NCBI GenBank assembly: GCA_964528155.1
Contig: CAZGRL010000005.1
Location: 34,609-98,608 of the forward strand
Direction: 5' to 3'
DNA length: 64,000 bases
Source of the DNA: G001797105 sp964528155
Lineage (GTDB): Bacteria > Chloroflexota > Anaerolineae > Anaerolineales > E44-bin32
Shown here: piece by piece, positions 61,823-64,000 of the stretch
Layout of the letters: each line of letters starts with the position of its first letter
How positions within the stretch are numbered: position 1 is the stretch's first letter
Position numbers and translations under genes: made by a program
Notes under the pieces: generated by a model
Databases searched by the model: none
Told to the model about the DNA's origin: nothing
The model's input: the letters and a program-made list of their open reading frames with translations, nothing else

Positions 61823-63220
61823 TCACCTGCCCCGGGTTGGGCGCGGCTTGCCTCCTCTGAAAGAAGGCGCGCTGATCAGGACACGTGTGCACAACCGGCG
61901 ATCCTCCATTCGGGTGCGCAAGCGAGGATCGATCTCTTCTGCCGGATCGGCGCTGGTGATCACCGTGGGCAGTGAAGCGTTGTAACGATGATTGAAGAGT
62001 TGGTAGAGCTTTTCGCGCACCCAGGGTGTCATCGCCTGGGTTCCGAGATCATCCAAAATCAGCAACTCGGCGCCCCGGACCTCTTCGAAGCGTCGATCGT
62101 ATGACACCGTGCTGTTCGGGTTGAATGTCGCTCGCAGATGGTCGAGGAGATCCGGGACGATGACAAACATCACCGGATATCCTTGCGTCGCCCGGTAATT
62201 GGCGACGGCGGCAGCCAGGTGCGTCTTACCGCATCCGTAGCGACCTCCGATGAACAACCAACCGCGCGGATCCTCGGCGAACCCCTGGGCGATCTTGAAT
62301 GCCTCTTCGAGAGACTTCTGTTGTTCCGCCGGAAGTTTCTCGCTCTTGCGCAGGCTGAACGTCCCGAACGTCTGATGTGCATGATCCGCCAGCGACGAAA
62401 GCTCGTGATGACCGGCGTCGTCCAGCGGCCGGCGATAGTCCGGCGCCTGGATATACAGTCTATCCACCATTTCCGGATCGGACAGCCGGGAGCGGATTCG
62501 ACCGTCGAGCTCATCCAGGGACAGGTTCGTGGTCAACACCGTCGGGAGTTTGTTCACGTAGCGATGATTGACGATCTGGAAGAGCTTCTCGCGGGCCCAG
62601 TCGGTCGCGTTCTGGGTGCCCAGGTCGTCCAGGATGAGAAGCGGCGCCCGCCGAACCTGCTCGAAGCGCGTTTCGAAATCAGCCTCCCGGTCGCTGTAGG
62701 AATAACGCAGCCAGTCCAGTAGATCGGGGACCGTGAGGAACAACGTCGGGACCCCAAGCGCCACGCAGGCGTTGGCGATGGCCGCCGCCAGATGGGTCTT
62801 TCCGCAACCGAATCCGCCCAGGATCAGCAGCCAACCCTCCAAGCTCTGAGAGAAATGCAGCGAGCGCTGGTAGGCGTTCTCAATGGAGTTCTGCTCCTGC
62901 TCGCCCAGGCCGACGCGTCCGTGTGGGTTGAAGCTCTCAAACGTCAGATGCTGCAGGGCTTCCAGATGGCTCAAGCTGAACAGGCGATCGCGGATGCGCG
63001 AACGAACATCGGCCTGACGGCAGCTGCAAATCGTCAGCCTGCCGAAATCCGGATGCCCGACCGGCAGGTCCTCGCGCAAATACCCTGCGCCGTGGCAGAA
63101 CGGGCAGTCAGGGTCACCCAATGTTTCGTCGCGCGTGCTAGAGGTCGAAGAAGTCGGCTGAGTCGCCCTCGAGGTAGCGCCGGAGAGCCTTCTCAGTGTC
63201 TCCTCGATCTTCTCGGTCAT
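61823..63220 (-). CDS. Tandem-AAA+ DnaC/DnaI-like helicase loader
   Basis: 465 residues with two complete loader-type AAA+ modules. Module one: Walker A GGFGCGKTH (135-143), Walker B LLILDDL (194-200), arginine region RIRSRLSD. Module two: GGRYGCGKTH (325-334), LLILDDL (386-392), RLRTRMED. The N-terminus has a zinc-type Cys set (CPFC 39-42; CSC 65-67) as in DnaI-like loaders. Ordinary DnaC/DnaI has one AAA+ module and about 250-310 residues. It probably loads DnaB helicase onto DNA. The ATG has GAGGGCAAGG upstream and lies 83 bases inside the DnaD-like gene; TTG 63121 is an alternative. Confidence 0.9.
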   Translation of the reverse strand: MTEKIEETLRRLSGATSRATQPTSSTSSTRDETLGDPDCPFCHGAGYLREDLPVGHPDFGRLTICSCRQADVRSRIRDRLFSLSHLEALQHLTFESFNPHGRVGLGEQEQNSIENAYQRSLHFSQSLEGWLLILGGFGCGKTHLAAAIANACVALGVPTLFLTVPDLLDWLRYSYSDREADFETRFEQVRRAPLLILDDLGTQNATDWAREKLFQIVNHRYVNKLPTVLTTNLSLDELDGRIRSRLSDPEMVDRLYIQAPDYRRPLDDAGHHELSSLADHAHQTFGTFSLRKSEKLPAEQQKSLEEAFKIAQGFAEDPRGWLFIGGRYGCGKTHLAAAVANYRATQGYPVMFVIVPDLLDHLRATFNPNSTVSYDRRFEEVRGAELLILDDLGTQAMTPWVREKLYQLFNHRYNASLPTVITSADPAEEIDPRLRTRMEDRRLCTRVLISAPSFRGGKPRPTRGR

Positions 63221-63854
63221 CCTTGCCCTCGACTCGCCATCCCTTTAGGATGGCCTCGACATAGCTCCATTTTCGCACGTTGTTGCGGACGGCGATCTGG
63301 ATTGCGTCCTCGATCCAACGCTCCGGGTAGTCCTTCTCCGCCTCCTGGAGCGTCTCGGCGATCATCGGTGTCAGCGGTCCGATGTTTTGCTCGTAGAGCG
63401 TGAACAGGTTTGGCCGCTCGAGGCGCAATTCTACCGGCATCCTCGGATCACCGCTCGGCCGCCAGCTTCCGTTTTCCAGCGCTGCGGCCCCCGCCCTGCC
63501 TTTGGCGGTGTTCAGGAAGAAGTAGGCCTGGTCCAGGCCGTCGCCAGTCGGGCCGACTCGCAACAGCGTCCCCCGCGCCACGGCCCGTTCGAGGGCCTCA
63601 TCCAGCGCCTGCTCGGCCGTCGCACCGGGCAGTTTCAGGCCCTTCATCAGCAATTCGTCTGCTACGAGTTCATCGCGTCGCAGGTAGCGAAAGCGACCTT
63701 CTCGGGCGGCCAGGGCCCAAAAAGCATAGAGCGTGACTTTGAGTTCACCCAGATGATCGATTGCTGGCAGGATGTCGCTGAAGAACGATCTGGGGATCGG
63801 CGTCAACGGGACCTTGCCCGAGGGAAAGCCGGCGAAGCCTGTGGGCGGCTTCAA
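63138..63854 (-). CDS. DnaD-domain primosomal protein
   Basis: 238 residues. An N-terminal winged-helix-like region (about 25-125: SFFSDILPAIDHLGELKVTL) is followed by a C-terminal DnaD/DnaB-II domain (about 150-205) with LYEQNIGPLTPMI and NNVRKWSYVEAILKGW, the YxxxIxxxW-like signature. In Firmicutes such proteins act with DnaI to load DnaB at origins or restart sites. Here it sits between dnaB and the loader gene, supporting that role. The last 40 residues are acidic and overlap the loader start. Confidence 0.88.
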   Translation of the reverse strand: MKPPTGFAGFPSGKVPLTPIPRSFFSDILPAIDHLGELKVTLYAFWALAAREGRFRYLRRDELVADELLMKGLKLPGATAEQALDEALERAVARGTLLRVGPTGDGLDQAYFFLNTAKGRAGAAALENGSWRPSGDPRMPVELRLERPNLFTLYEQNIGPLTPMIAETLQEAEKDYPERWIEDAIQIAVRNNVRKWSYVEAILKGWRVEGKDDREDRGDTEKALRRYLEGDSADFFDL

Positions 63855-63881
63855 AAGTGACGGGCCTCTTCCCGCTTCCGC

Positions 63882-64000
63882 TTAGTCGGCCCCGGCCAGC
63901 TCGGGGCGGCGTGTGGCAGCGTTCTCGAATTTGGCGAGCGAGCGTCGGAATACCAGTTCGATCCCGGAATGCGTCGGGCCGTTGCGATGCTTGGCCACGA
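63882..64000 (-). CDS. dnaB: Replicative DNA helicase DnaB, C-terminal fragment (cut by window edge)
   Basis: Only the last 39 codons are in the window, ending in TAA. They read AKHRNGPTHSGIELVFRRSL followed by AKFENAATR, the well-known end of replicative DnaB helicases. The gene starts beyond 64000. It lies 27 bases upstream of the DnaD-like gene, so dnaB, dnaD-like and loader form a primosome operon. Confidence 0.85.
   Translation of the reverse strand, partial: VAKHRNGPTHSGIELVFRRSLAKFENAATRRPELAGAD

Noticed and set aside
61823..63220. Tandem AAA+ modules as an assembly duplication
   Set aside because: The two modules differ at many positions and have different spacing and termini, so they are not a copied segment.

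Overview
The window is a high-GC bacterial chromosome segment with short intergenic gaps, most likely from a Chloroflexota (Anaerolineae-like) genome. That assignment is an inference from gene content: Thr/Pro-rich lipoproteins, GT-C and YfhO-type giant membrane proteins, an archaeal-type HMG-CoA synthase operon, a DnaB-DnaD-DnaC replication cluster and a GatCAB operon. No phage, transposase, integrase or CRISPR array was found. A run of 10 N at 24790-24799 marks an assembly gap, so this is probably a draft or metagenome-derived contig.

Layout. (1) 1-7404, minus strand: an operon for propionyl-CoA/methylmalonyl-CoA metabolism (MDR oxidoreductase, small membrane protein, carboxyltransferase, biotin carboxylase, biotin carrier, CYTH protein, methylmalonyl-CoA mutase cut by the window edge). 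(2) 7533-17648: four very large polytopic membrane proteins, two GT-C glycosyltransferases alternating with two YfhO-like proteins, probably for cell-surface glycosylation. (3) 17702-22501: an acyl-CoA dehydrogenase divergent from gatC-gatA-gatB, with clear promoters between them. (4) 22510-28927: a GNAT protein whose start seems lost in a repeat, a TolB-like lipoprotein, 3-hydroxyacyl-CoA dehydrogenase, acetyl-CoA acetyltransferase, a HIT hydrolase, biotin ligase and a small membrane protein; two copies of a bipartite AGC-rich repeat lie here. (5) 29024-37455: penicillin-acylase family protein, gyrA, murI (probable ACG start), rplS, a NUDIX hydrolase and a LysM lipoprotein. (6) 38180-40206: a nitroreductase/radical SAM pair of unknown function behind a palindromic promoter region. 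(7) 40757-44866: the upper mevalonate pathway (HMG-CoA reductase, HMG-CoA synthase, a thiolase-fold protein lacking the usual Cys and His, and a DUF35 protein), closed by a strong terminator. (8) 45054-48772: a GAF histidine kinase, a receiver protein with Glu at the phosphorylation site, two small proteins and a canonical receiver. (9) 49136-52464: sdhABCD. (10) 52667-56000, minus: TspO, SDR, aldo-keto reductase and an NAD(P)-binding protein. (11) 56525-61525: an MgtA-type P-ATPase directly followed by FtsH, then a carboxymuconolactone decarboxylase-like protein. (12) 61696-64000, minus: tRNA-Glu and a replication cluster (dnaB 3' end, DnaD-like protein, tandem-AAA+ helicase loader).

Metabolic reading: acyl-CoA dehydrogenase, hydroxyacyl-CoA dehydrogenase and thiolase handle short-chain acyl-CoAs. 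Propionyl-CoA would pass through the carboxylase and mutase to succinyl-CoA and then succinate dehydrogenase. Acetyl-CoA would feed the mevalonate route. Biotin ligase would charge the carrier protein. The most unusual items are the thiolase-fold protein without a nucleophile beside HMG-CoA synthase, the radical SAM/nitroreductase pair, the tandem helicase loader, and the receiver with Asp replaced by Glu.
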